Origin: an uncultured Collinsella sp.
GTDB taxonomy: Bacteria; Actinomycetota; Coriobacteriia; Coriobacteriales; Coriobacteriaceae
Direction: 5' to 3'
Length of the DNA stretch: 11,388 nt
NCBI GenBank assembly: GCA_937958315.1
Contig: CALFGH010000161.1
Coordinates: 1 to 11,388, forward strand
The notes below the pieces were generated by a model. The model had not been told where the DNA came from and ran no database searches. It was given only the letters and a program-made list of their open reading frames with translations. Of the stretch, positions 1 through 6,327 are shown piece after piece. A program made the translations under genes and the position numbers. Numbering within the stretch: position 1 is the stretch's first letter; every line of letters begins with the position of its first letter.

Positions 1-596
1 AGACGGCCCGGCGTGGCGACCAGGATGTCGCAGCCGTACTTGAGGGCAGCAGTCTGCGGCTTGTAGCTCACGCCGCCCACGACGGTCACGGCGACATGGC
101 CGGTGACGTCGGCGATCTTGCTCGCGACCTCGTCGATTTGCTGGGCAAGCTCGCGCGTAGGAGTGATGACGAGCATCACGGGGCCACGGCCGTTGCCCTC
201 GGGCTTTTTAGCACCGCGACGACGGTTGCGGCCGCCGCGCTCGCGCACGGGCTTGGGAGGAGCGATGTGCTCCAGATTGTTCATAGTCGGCAGCAAGAAG
301 GCGGCCGTCTTGCCGGTGCCGGTTTGAGCGGCGGCAAGCAAGTCGCGGCCTTCGAGCACCACAGGGATCGAACCGGCCTGCACGGGCGTCGGCGCCGTGT
401 AGCCCAGGCTCTCGATAGCACGGAGCATCTCGTCGGAGAGGCCCAGCTCGTCAAAGGCGGGCAGGCTCTCGGTAGCGGACTCGACGGCCTGGGCAGCATT
501 TGCCTCATCGGCGGCATCGAATGCAGCCTGGGTCATGGCCTCGCGGGTCTCGTCCAGAATCTCGGCGTCGGTGACGTCGGATACAGAATTACGCAT
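1..596 (-). CDS. DEAD-box ATP-dependent RNA helicase, N-terminal part (runs off left edge)
   Basis: ATP-dependent RNA helicases of this family remodel RNA duplexes during ribosome assembly, RNA decay and cold adaptation. The 198 visible codons show, in order, an acidic Ala-rich N-terminal tail (residues 1-45), the Q motif (Phe48 and Gln73), Walker A AAQTGTGKT (89-97), motif Ia PTRELAQQ (146-153), the GG pair (174-175) and motif Ib TPGR (195-198), where the window ends. The DEAD box itself and the second RecA-like domain lie outside. An Arg/Gly/Lys-rich insert (about 117-138) sits between motifs I and Ia and may add RNA contacts. The start is the ATG at 596-594, with AGGA about 10 nt upstream. 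The leader appears to be about 200 nt long, as is common for cold-regulated helicases, but no specific element could be identified in it. The subfamily cannot be assigned without the C-terminus. Confidence 0.95.
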   Translation of the reverse strand, partial: MRNSVSDVTDAEILDETREAMTQAAFDAADEANAAQAVESATESLPAFDELGLSDEMLRAIESLGYTAPTPVQAGSIPVVLEGRDLLAAAQTGTGKTAAFLLPTMNNLEHIAPPKPVRERGGRNRRRGAKKPEGNGRGPVMLVITPTRELAQQIDEVASKIADVTGHVAVTVVGGVSYKPQTAALKYGCDILVATPGR

Positions 597-795
597 ATGT
601 TGTTGTTCCTTATCTGCACGCGCAATGGGCACGGCATGCGGCCGCGCGGGCGTGCTTGGTAGTGCGCTAATACATACAAAAACGGGTGCGCACAGAGAGG
701 ACGTTGCTCAGCACGCTGGCGATCGCTTTGGCAGCCCTATCACGCGCCGTCCAGACGCAGCAGCTCTAAGCGATGGAGCAGATTCGCCGCCGGTT

Positions 796-801
796 AGTAT
801 A
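796..801 (-). promoter_or_regulatory. Candidate -10 element for the helicase gene
   Basis: The minus strand reads TATACT here, a good match to the sigma-70 -10 consensus, about 200 nt before the helicase start. No convincing -35 hexamer lies at 16-18 bp; the nearest candidate, TTTACG at 828-823, is 21 bp away. It lacks the palindrome found at the other four promoters of the window. The rest of 597-868 holds no gene: open frames there are short and lack ribosome binding sites. Confidence 0.35.
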
Positions 802-869
802 CCCGTGCTTCGCATGCCCCCACGTAAACCACAGATGACGGAGCAGGAGGAACGGGTCTGGACCGATCG

Positions 870-1166
870 TCTCAATCTGTAACAGTTACGGGGCAAAACC
901 GGGTCTACACGTTACAGATCGAGACATTCAGTCAGCCCCTTGGCTAACATCTCGATCTGTAACATCTACAGGCCGAATTTTCGTCTAGGTGTTACAGATC
1001 GAGACAAACAGCCGACACGGCTCACAAACATCTCAATCTGTAACAGTTACGGGGCAAAACCGGCCCCAGATGTTACAGATCGAGACAGTTGAGTTATCTG
1101 CCGAGGAACAATCTCAATCTGTAACAACTAGACCCCGTATCCCCCGCCAGATGTTACAGATCGAGA
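870..1166. repeat. Array of eight 15-bp repeats in alternating orientation (four long hairpins)
   Basis: The repeat TCTCRATCTGTAACA occurs in plus orientation at 870-884, 950-964, 1031-1045 and 1112-1126. Its reverse complement, TGTTACAGATCGAGA, occurs at 910-924 (first base C), 990-1004, 1071-1085 and 1152-1166. Repeat centres are 40 or 41 bp apart throughout, and the spacers are 25-26 bp. Each plus copy can pair with the following minus copy into a 14-15 bp stem. Some spacers carry small hairpins of their own, AGCC/GGCT at 925-949, AGCCG/CGGCT at 1005-1030 and GGGGC/GCCCC at 1046-1070. The spacers at 885 and 1046 begin with the same 18 bases. Direct repeats of fixed orientation are absent and no cas gene is visible, so this is not a normal CRISPR array. 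It resembles a mosaic of REP- or MITE-like palindromic elements, or a cluster of protein-binding sites. It lies between the helicase promoter and the terminator of the acetyltransferase gene. Confidence 0.85.
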
Positions 1167-1199
1167 CAAACGTGCCGAACACCAAACCCGACAGGCAAC

Positions 1200-1246
1200 A
1201 AAAAGGACCGGGCGTCCAGCCATCACAACTGGAACGTCCGGCCCCG
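1200..1246 (-). terminator. Intrinsic terminator of the acetyltransferase gene
   Basis: On the minus strand a GC-rich imperfect hairpin is followed by a T run. The arms lie at about 1230-1246 and 1206-1220, pairing CCGG-CGT-CCAG around a 9-nt loop with a small bulge and a mismatch. The T run reads through 1205-1200. The hairpin starts about 43 bp after the acetyltransferase stop codon and would end that transcript before the repeat array. There is no T run in the plus direction. Confidence 0.75.
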
Positions 1247-1288
1247 TCAAACATCAACTAGGGAAGCTGAACCAACAGATCGCAGCCT

Positions 1289-1837
1289 CTACTCTGCGTC
1301 CGGGTCCTTAAAGTTCTTGGGATCCAAGACCATGCAGGTGTAGGTGATGTCGTGTTCATCGTCGGGAATGGGTTCAAACCCGTTCTTGCCAAAGAAGTCG
1401 ATGAGCAGATGTGCGAGCTTAATCGGATCCGCATCAGGATCGTCAAAGAGATATTCGCTCAGATCCAGGAATGCAGGCTGCTGGTGGCCTTCGCTCTCCC
1501 AGTATCCCAACAGGGCGTCGTGCACCAGGCGCGCGCCATAGCCGTTACCGCGGTAGTCAGGGTCAACATACACATGGCTCAAAAACGTCCCCAGGTACTT
1601 GTTGAGCGGGTGCTCCGTAACGGCATCCGGCAGGCGGGGGTCATCTGAACCGCCCGTTACGCAAAAACCGACCAGCTCATCATCGGCAAAGACGCCCCAG
1701 AGGGAAGAGTTCTCCTCGTCCTCGTCCTCAACCCAGTCCGCGTACTCGTCATAGACCTCGTAGCCCGACTGCTCATCCAGTTCGACCATCGCATCGACGT
1801 CGTCGGGACCCAAAGCCCTTACTTCAACTTCAGCCAT
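1289..1837 (-). CDS. GNAT-family N-acetyltransferase
   Basis: The product is a probable acetyl-CoA-dependent N-acetyltransferase of 182 residues; the acceptor substrate is unknown. The fold signature is clear in the central part: the beta strand LSHVYVDPDYRG leads into the acetyl-CoA pyrophosphate-binding loop R96-G97-N98-G99-Y100-G101, followed by helix ARLVHDALL. The N-terminal half is strongly acidic, with a DEDEEN stretch near 39-43. The C-terminal part, residues 142-172 with FFGKNGFEPIP, is the usual late GNAT strand-helix region. The ATG at 1837 is preceded by AAAGGA (1850-1845) at 7 nt. The gene is monocistronic, with its own promoter (1873-1909) and terminator. Its promoter has the same palindrome-N19-TAnnnT layout as the genes to the right, so it probably responds to the same signal. 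It could modify a small molecule, a protein or an aminoacyl group; the sequence does not decide. Confidence 0.9.
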   Translation of the reverse strand: MAEVEVRALGPDDVDAMVELDEQSGYEVYDEYADWVEDEDEENSSLWGVFADDELVGFCVTGGSDDPRLPDAVTEHPLNKYLGTFLSHVYVDPDYRGNGYGARLVHDALLGYWESEGHQQPAFLDLSEYLFDDPDADPIKLAHLLIDFFGKNGFEPIPDDEHDITYTCMVLDPKNFKDPDAE

Positions 1838-1872
1838 TGTCCTGTCCTTTCTCTCGCTTTCAGGACAACCCG

Positions 1873-1909
1873 AGCATACGCCGCTGTCCAGATAACCTGT
1901 TGCGCAACA
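1873..1909 (-). promoter_or_regulatory. Promoter with palindromic operator, acetyltransferase gene
   Basis: On the minus strand the perfect palindrome TGTTGCGCAACA (1909-1898) is followed by exactly 19 bp and then TATGCT (1878-1873), a -10-like hexamer. The predicted transcript starts near 1866, leaving a leader of about 28 nt. No TTGACA-like -35 is present; the palindrome occupies that position, as expected for an activator that overlaps -35, or for a repressor site. The same layout occurs at three other promoters of the window. Confidence 0.7.
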
Positions 1910-1933
1910 TCGGAAACTGCGTCAATACCGCCG

Positions 1934-2479
1934 TTAACGGCGACGACGCCTCAGGGCAATGCATGCAACGACAATCGCCAGCAGCACCAAGCCCTGGAAA
2001 TTGATGCGACTAATAGCGAAGCCCGAAGGAACAATAAAACTGTCGTAGAACATGTCGAGCAGGCCGATAAACACCAAAAACGCGATGAAGATCCAGAACA
2101 CGCGACTCCTTAAAATGGGAGTAATCATGTCGAGTACCGAACCGCCCGAGGAAGAGCCCTGATAGCCAATCAAATCAAACGGCTCATCCTTTTCCGCCTC
2201 GTCGACATCGCTCGAAGTGCCTGAAGACTCGGACTCCAAATCGCGACGATCCGTCCAATACCCGGGCACATGGTCGCGCTCACCAAGGTACTCACCGTTT
2301 TTGACCACCGGCTCAAACAACATGGCACTCGAAAGATCCTCGAGCTCCTCGCGAATCAACTGGTCGGTGCGAGCGTCATGAGGCTCCTCGAGCTCGCACT
2401 CAAGCTCGTACATATGCTCCATGACCCGCTCGTAATCTTCTTCGGACATATCGTCATCGTAATAGGAGTTCCTGCTCAT
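1934..2479 (-). CDS. Hypothetical acidic protein with two C-terminal membrane segments
   Basis: I do not recognise this 181-residue protein. The first 115 residues are hydrophilic and very acidic, with a Tyr/Asp-rich start, a helical Glu-rich stretch (13-50) and a Ser/Asp/Glu linker (82-100). Two hydrophobic segments follow at about 127-145 and 160-176, joined by a short loop. The chain ends in five arginines, which by the positive-inside rule suggests a cytoplasmic C-terminus. With two segments the acidic N-terminal part would then also be cytoplasmic. No signal peptide or catalytic motif is visible. The ATG at 2479 has GAGGGA (2491-2486) at 6 nt. It is transcribed divergently from the triple-repeat gene, and its promoter shares the window's palindromic operator. 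There is no obvious terminator before the acetyltransferase promoter, so some read-through is possible. Confidence 0.75.
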   Translation of the reverse strand: MSRNSYYDDDMSEEDYERVMEHMYELECELEEPHDARTDQLIREELEDLSSAMLFEPVVKNGEYLGERDHVPGYWTDRRDLESESSGTSSDVDEAEKDEPFDLIGYQGSSSGGSVLDMITPILRSRVFWIFIAFLVFIGLLDMFYDSFIVPSGFAISRINFQGLVLLAIVVACIALRRRRR

Positions 2480-2523
2480 CGTTCATCCCTCATTCAAGAA
2501 CCGAATCCCTTTCGGAAAACTCA

Positions 2524-2560
2524 AGTGTAGAAATCCATACCGAGCAGACGTTGCGCAACA
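2524..2560 (-). promoter_or_regulatory. Promoter with palindromic operator, small membrane protein gene
   Basis: Reading the minus strand, TGTTGCGCAACG (2560-2549) is followed by exactly 19 bp and then TACACT (2529-2524). The predicted transcript starts near 2517, about 38 nt before the ATG. The operator also forms one arm of a 14-bp inverted repeat with the operator of the divergent gene (2638-2651). Confidence 0.65.
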
Positions 2561-2638
2561 TTGCCGGGAACGAGACGGATCCGCTCTCAAAACGCCCCGG
2601 GACAGACCGTTCCGCATTGCAATTTGCGCACTCGCGGA

Positions 2639-2675
2639 TGTTGCGCAACGTTCTCGCCCATCGGGGCGGTAGCGT
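2639..2675 (+). promoter_or_regulatory. Promoter with palindromic operator, triple-repeat gene
   Basis: TGTTGCGCAACG (2639-2650) is followed by exactly 19 bp and then TAGCGT (2670-2675). This is a poor -10, but it keeps the most conserved T, A and final T. The predicted start near 2682 gives a leader of about 64 nt. The call depends on the identical spacing at the other three sites rather than on this hexamer alone. Confidence 0.55.
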
Positions 2676-2745
2676 TCGAGTTAACAAAGCCACGAGCCCT
2701 AAAACCCGGAATCGTGGGCTTCCACCGCATACGAAAGAAGGAACG

Positions 2746-5700
2746 ATGGACGAGATTTTTGAGCATCTGCTTCAAGATACCGACCGAGGGATCTCGATCA
2801 ACCAGATTGTCAATCGCATCGTGTTTCCCAACCACGATATCTGCATGCAGGCCAAAGCTGCCCTGGAACGAGACTATGGCGAGTTCTGCTTTGCTGCCGT
2901 GATCCCCGATTACGAGGACTTCCAGCACATGGATCCGACCGACGCCATCAATGCCGCCCTGGAAACCTGCGGGTCCGACGGCGAAGAGGTCACCAACGTC
3001 GTCTGGGGCTACAACTCGCTCCAGTACGAATACAACGGCATCCCCTCGCTGGAGGTTGCCAAGACTATCTCCAAGATGATCGGCGTTCCCGTCTACTACG
3101 AGTACACCGATGCCGATGAGATCGCCGCCGGCGCCGTGATCGCCGATGCGCAGGGCGACAGCGTCTCGTTTGCAAACGTGGTCGACAAGAGCTGCTGGGT
3201 GTATTTCCCGGAGGGGTTCGACGGTGCCACCGACACCCTGTTCCGCTGTGGCATGGGGACCATGTCCATGCCCGACGGAAGCCAAAAGTACTTTGAGGAC
3301 ACCACCGACCCCATCATGCGTTCGTATGCGCAGCGCGGAAACGTGTCCCTGTACTTCGACTTTCTCAAAGAGCAGTTTGGCGCCCAAGAGGAGCCCCAGC
3401 CGGCGCCCTCGCGCAAAAAATCATCTTCCGCAGCAAGCAAACGCAAAAAGAAGTCGGCCGAGACGCAGGAGGTCGCAACCGCCACCATGGACGCATCAGA
3501 CGTTGACGTGCTCTTTAGCCATCTAATCGAAGAGACAGGCGGTCAGATCCAGCCCCAAAGGGTCATCAACCGCATCGTCTTTCCCGGACACAATGCTTGC
3601 ATGCAGGTAAAGGAGACCCTGGAACAGGAACTTGGCGGCTTTTCGCTCGCCACGCTGATACCCGCAATCTCCGACCTTGGCGATTTGAGCCAGCCGCAAA
3701 ACGCCGCCATGTGCATCCATATCTGTGGCGCCCTAGGCGGACAGACATTCAACGAGATGTGGGGTTACAACTCGCTTCAATACGAATACGACGGCATCCC
3801 GCTGCTGCGAGCTGCAAAGGCGCTCGCCGCCCTGCTCGGGGCGCCCGTTTATTACGAGTACGTAGTGACCGACGGCTACAAGGCCGGAGCATGGCTAGCC
3901 GATCCCGATAACGACGACGTCTCGTTTGCGGCAAGCCTCACTAAAAGCCAGTGGACGTTCTTCCCCGACAACAGCCAGTACCGAGATGCCACGGCAGTTC
4001 GTTGCGGCGTGGCGACCGTCACGCTTTCCGTGACCCAAAATGGCGTGCCCCAGGACCGCGAGGTCTCGTTTGCGGACACGTTCAATCCCATCATGCAAAA
4101 GCTGGCAACCCGCGGGACCGTCTCCATGTATCTCGACCTGATCAATGCAAACTACAGCTCGTTTGCAGATCCATCGGACGATGACGACGAAGACGAGGAT
4201 GACGAGCCCCAGGCAGAGTCCGATGCCCAGGCATCGGGCAACGTCTACATGTCTCAGGCCATGGGCGCGATGACGTTTCGCATCGTCTTTCCCAATCATG
4301 ACTGCTGCGAGTATATCCGCAATGATCTCGAAAAGTGCTTTGGCGGGTTCTCACTCCGGGCGATTTGCGGCACGCCCGATAGCACGTTTGACTCACCCGA
4401 TGAGGTCCTGGGGACCATGGCAGGCCACGGAATTCCCGATGATGCAACCGATGTCGAATGGGGCTATAACTCCATGCGTTATCGCGTGGCGCACTCCGTA
4501 CCCAACGCCATCGTTCTCGAGACGCTCGTCCAGCGCTACAAAATTCCGCTATACGTCGAGTATTTCGATGAGCTAAAACGCGCGACCGGCGCTGCCATTA
4601 CGATCCCCGACATAGCAAACCCGACCGCATTCGTCCCCGGCACACTCGGCTGCAAAGAGCAGATGTACTTTGACCACGGCAGCGACAACGAAGGCTACGT
4701 TGCACTTCGATGCGGCTACTGCCAGGCAGTCTCCGATGATGGCAAAACGCGCATTTCCTTTGTCGACGACCCATCGCAGTCGGTCATGGCGGAAATGGCA
4801 GAAGAAGCATCGGTCGGAGTCTACGTTAGGCTGCTTAAAAAATTCGATCTTGAGCAAGTTCTCCCCGCTGGATATCAGAAACCCGCCTCGCGTCCCGCTG
4901 CAAGCTCCAAAAAGAACACCTCGACCTCCTCGGCAGAAAAATCGAAAATCAGCCTGTGGATGAACCCCATTGCAGAGAAGCATGTCTGGAATTCCCTCGA
5001 TGCCTACGGTCAAAAGCAGCGCAAGCAGAATGACATGAACATGTTCTTTTTGGAGCCGCTCTATCGCGGCGGCGACCAGATCCGCGACCCATTTGGATTT
5101 GCCACAGGCCGCAAACCCATGCCGGCTTATGCAAGCCACCAGGCGCACCGCAAGGTTATCGACGCCGCCCTTACTACCGACATAGAAGTCGGCGCGCTTG
5201 TCGCGGGGCTTCTCGGCCAAGACCTGTTGACATCCGAAGAGCTCAACGCGCTGCACCGCGACATCGAGCTCAAGGCCCAAGACATAAGCGCCATCGCCAC
5301 CGGAAGAGGTGCCGCACTCGAGAGCCGCTGCGACTCGGTCTGCTACCTTATTGCAAAGCTCCGGAGCCATGACGGCGACAATAGCCATCGCTTTATGATG
5401 TGGATGGCGGACACCGACCAAGCCGTACGCGTAAAGTTCTACGGCGAGGCACCGGCAATCGGCGCGCCCTTTACGTGCCGTTTTAGCGTAGTGGAAAATG
5501 ACGTCATTACGTACTGGATGCCCGTCGAGGGTGAGAAGGGCTTCTCTCGCTATAAGCAGATTCCCGAGGGAGGACGCATCGACGTCTCCGCGGCAAAGAG
5601 CGACTCCGCCGCTATGAGCGCTCTTCGCAAGGCCAACGCGATGTTCCTTAAGGCGTGCGGACTCAAGCAGGCCGCACCGTCCAAAACGCGCATGACCCCG

Positions 5701-6135
5701 GAGCAGTCGCAACGATTTAGCGAGCTGCGAGAGAAACTGGGTCGTAAAACGGGTTATGCCCTTACGGTGCTCTTCTCGCGCTGCGTACTCTGCAGCGCCG
5801 AAGCCGACCGATTCCTCGAGCTCATGGAGCACGCCGCAGCCGCGCACGATCGCGGAGAGGTGATCGACGTCGACGATACCGAGGTCGTAGAGCACAAGGC
5901 CGCTTACATGGTTGGCCCGATCTCTACCGAGGATGGTACTTGTCAGCTCTACAACCCCAACACCATCAACTTTGAGGACTTTAGGTTCCAGCCCAACCTG
6001 CTCGAAGACTTCCACACCGACCTGCCCCGTACCGGCAGCTTTATCAACATTGCAACGAGCGTCGTTGAGTCGGACGTCATCGCCGCCTGGGCGGGCTACA
6101 ACCCGGGCAACGCCCAGCGCTCGGCGCGCTACTAG
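2746..6135 (+). CDS. Large protein with three copies of an unrecognised domain of about 200 residues
   Basis: The protein has 1129 residues with no signal peptide or membrane segment, so it is probably cytoplasmic. Three related domains are visible, at about 1-215, 254-472 and 508-700. Each carries, in order, RIVFP (24-28, 276-280, 512-516), a WGYNS block (87-91, 339-343, 572-576), Y[YV]EY (117-120, 369-372, 603-606) and RCG (167-169, 419-421, 655-657). Each ends with a stretch like DPIM...G.VS.Y. Copies 1 and 2 also share an N-terminal helix that copy 3 lacks. The linkers are Lys/Ser-rich (about 215-250), Asp/Glu-rich (about 477-490) and Ser/Lys-rich (about 710-735). The C-terminal third (736-1129) is different and unrecognised; it contains CVLC near 1013-1016, too little for a zinc-site claim. 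The ATG at 2746 is chosen for its AGAAGGA at 4-5 nt and because domain 1 starts there. A longer in-frame reading from TTG at 2551 would begin inside the operator and is unlikely. Its function is unknown. Confidence 0.9.
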   Translation: MDEIFEHLLQDTDRGISINQIVNRIVFPNHDICMQAKAALERDYGEFCFAAVIPDYEDFQHMDPTDAINAALETCGSDGEEVTNVVWGYNSLQYEYNGIPSLEVAKTISKMIGVPVYYEYTDADEIAAGAVIADAQGDSVSFANVVDKSCWVYFPEGFDGATDTLFRCGMGTMSMPDGSQKYFEDTTDPIMRSYAQRGNVSLYFDFLKEQFGAQEEPQPAPSRKKSSSAASKRKKKSAETQEVATATMDASDVDVLFSHLIEETGGQIQPQRVINRIVFPGHNACMQVKETLEQELGGFSLATLIPAISDLGDLSQPQNAAMCIHICGALGGQTFNEMWGYNSLQYEYDGIPLLRAAKALAALLGAPVYYEYVVTDGYKAGAWLADPDNDDVSFAASLTKSQWTFFPDNSQYRDATAVRCGVATVTLSVTQNGVPQDREVSFADTFNPIMQKLATRGTVSMYLDLINANYSSFADPSDDDDEDEDDEPQAESDAQASGNVYMSQAMGAMTFRIVFPNHDCCEYIRNDLEKCFGGFSLRAICGTPDSTFDSPDEVLGTMAGHGIPDDATDVEWGYNSMRYRVAHSVPNAIVLETLVQRYKIPLYVEYFDELKRATGAAITIPDIANPTAFVPGTLGCKEQMYFDHGSDNEGYVALRCGYCQAVSDDGKTRISFVDDPSQSVMAEMAEEASVGVYVRLLKKFDLEQVLPAGYQKPASRPAASSKKNTSTSSAEKSKISLWMNPIAEKHVWNSLDAYGQKQRKQNDMNMFFLEPLYRGGDQIRDPFGFATGRKPMPAYASHQAHRKVIDAALTTDIEVGALVAGLLGQDLLTSEELNALHRDIELKAQDISAIATGRGAALESRCDSVCYLIAKLRSHDGDNSHRFMMWMADTDQAVRVKFYGEAPAIGAPFTCRFSVVENDVITYWMPVEGEKGFSRYKQIPEGGRIDVSAAKSDSAAMSALRKANAMFLKACGLKQAAPSKTRMTPEQSQRFSELREKLGRKTGYALTVLFSRCVLCSAEADRFLELMEHAAAAHDRGEVIDVDDTEVVEHKAAYMVGPISTEDGTCQLYNPNTINFEDFRFQPNLLEDFHTDLPRTGSFINIATSVVESDVIAAWAGYNPGNAQRSARY

Positions 6136-6165
6136 AGAGCGATTGGCACGGCCAGGCCATGTATC

Positions 6166-6222
6166 TGTTGCGCGGCATCGGCCCTGGACGTCGAACCGCG
6201 CCGTCCACGATGTTGCGCAACA
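6166..6222 (+). repeat. Two-part inverted repeat between the triple-repeat gene and the downstream operon
   Basis: The arm TGTTGCGCGGCATCG (6166-6180) pairs with CGATGTTGCGCAACA (6208-6222) along all 15 positions if two G-U pairs are allowed in the plus-strand RNA. Inside it, TGGACG (6185-6190) pairs with CGTCCA (6202-6207) around an 11-nt loop. The right arm is the operator of the next promoter and the left arm is a decayed copy of the same palindrome. As RNA it would form about 30 nt after the stop codon of the triple-repeat gene, but no T run follows, so it is not a standard terminator. Confidence 0.6.
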
Positions 6223-6247
6223 GAATGCAGCGCAGGCGGCCTAGTAT
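6211..6247 (+). promoter_or_regulatory. Promoter with palindromic operator, three-gene operon
   Basis: TGTTGCGCAACA (6211-6222) is followed by exactly 19 bp and then TAGTAT (6242-6247). The predicted transcript starts near 6254, so the 16-bp hairpin at 6260-6300 would sit almost at its 5' end. This is the only such promoter before the three genes ending at 11326, which supports their co-transcription. Confidence 0.65.
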
Positions 6248-6259
6248 GCGAAGCAACAG

Positions 6260-6300
6260 GCGCGCGAAGGTCAGACGCATCGAATCTGGCCTTCGCGCGC
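6260..6300 (+). promoter_or_regulatory. 16-bp hairpin in the 5' leader of the operon
   Basis: The arm GCGCGCGAAGGTCAGA (6260-6275) pairs along its whole length with TCTGGCCTTCGCGCGC (6285-6300) around a 9-nt loop. The one non-Watson-Crick position is a U-G pair in the plus-strand RNA. No T run follows on either strand, so it is not a clear intrinsic terminator. Placed about 6 nt after the predicted transcript start and about 27 nt before the ATG at 6328, it may protect the 5' end of the mRNA or act with a factor as a leader control element. Confidence 0.65.
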
Positions 6301-6327
6301 AACACAAATCATCGCAGGGAGCACACC

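Noticed and set aside
96..662. 188-codon open frame on the plus strand
   Set aside because: It is antisense to the DEAD-box helicase, whose motifs are unmistakable.
870..1166. CRISPR array
   Set aside because: Repeats are only 15 bp and alternate in orientation, two spacers share 18 bases, and there is no cas gene nearby.
989..1261. Open reading frame of 90 codons with a repeated QMLQIET segment inside the repeat array
   Set aside because: The peptide repeat is just the DNA repeat translated; there is no ribosome binding site, and the frame depends on spacers of 25-26 bp.
1929..1942. Perfect 14-bp palindrome CGCCGTTAACGGCG at the stop codon of the small membrane protein gene, as a terminator
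   Set aside because: It leaves no loop, has no T run, and partly reflects the run of arginine codons before the stop.
2551..2745. N-terminal extension of the triple-repeat protein from TTG at 2551
   Set aside because: The TTG lies inside the palindromic operator and upstream of the predicted transcript start; the ATG at 2746 has a good ribosome binding site.
2587..3387. 266-codon open frame on the minus strand
   Set aside because: It overlaps the divergent promoter region and repeat 1 of the triple-repeat gene in antisense; nothing supports translation.
4573..6015. 480-codon open frame on the minus strand opposite the triple-repeat gene
   Set aside because: It is antisense to the well-supported C-terminal part of that gene, has no ribosome binding site or promoter, and reads as low-similarity Val/Gly/Ala-rich shadow protein typical of high-GC DNA.
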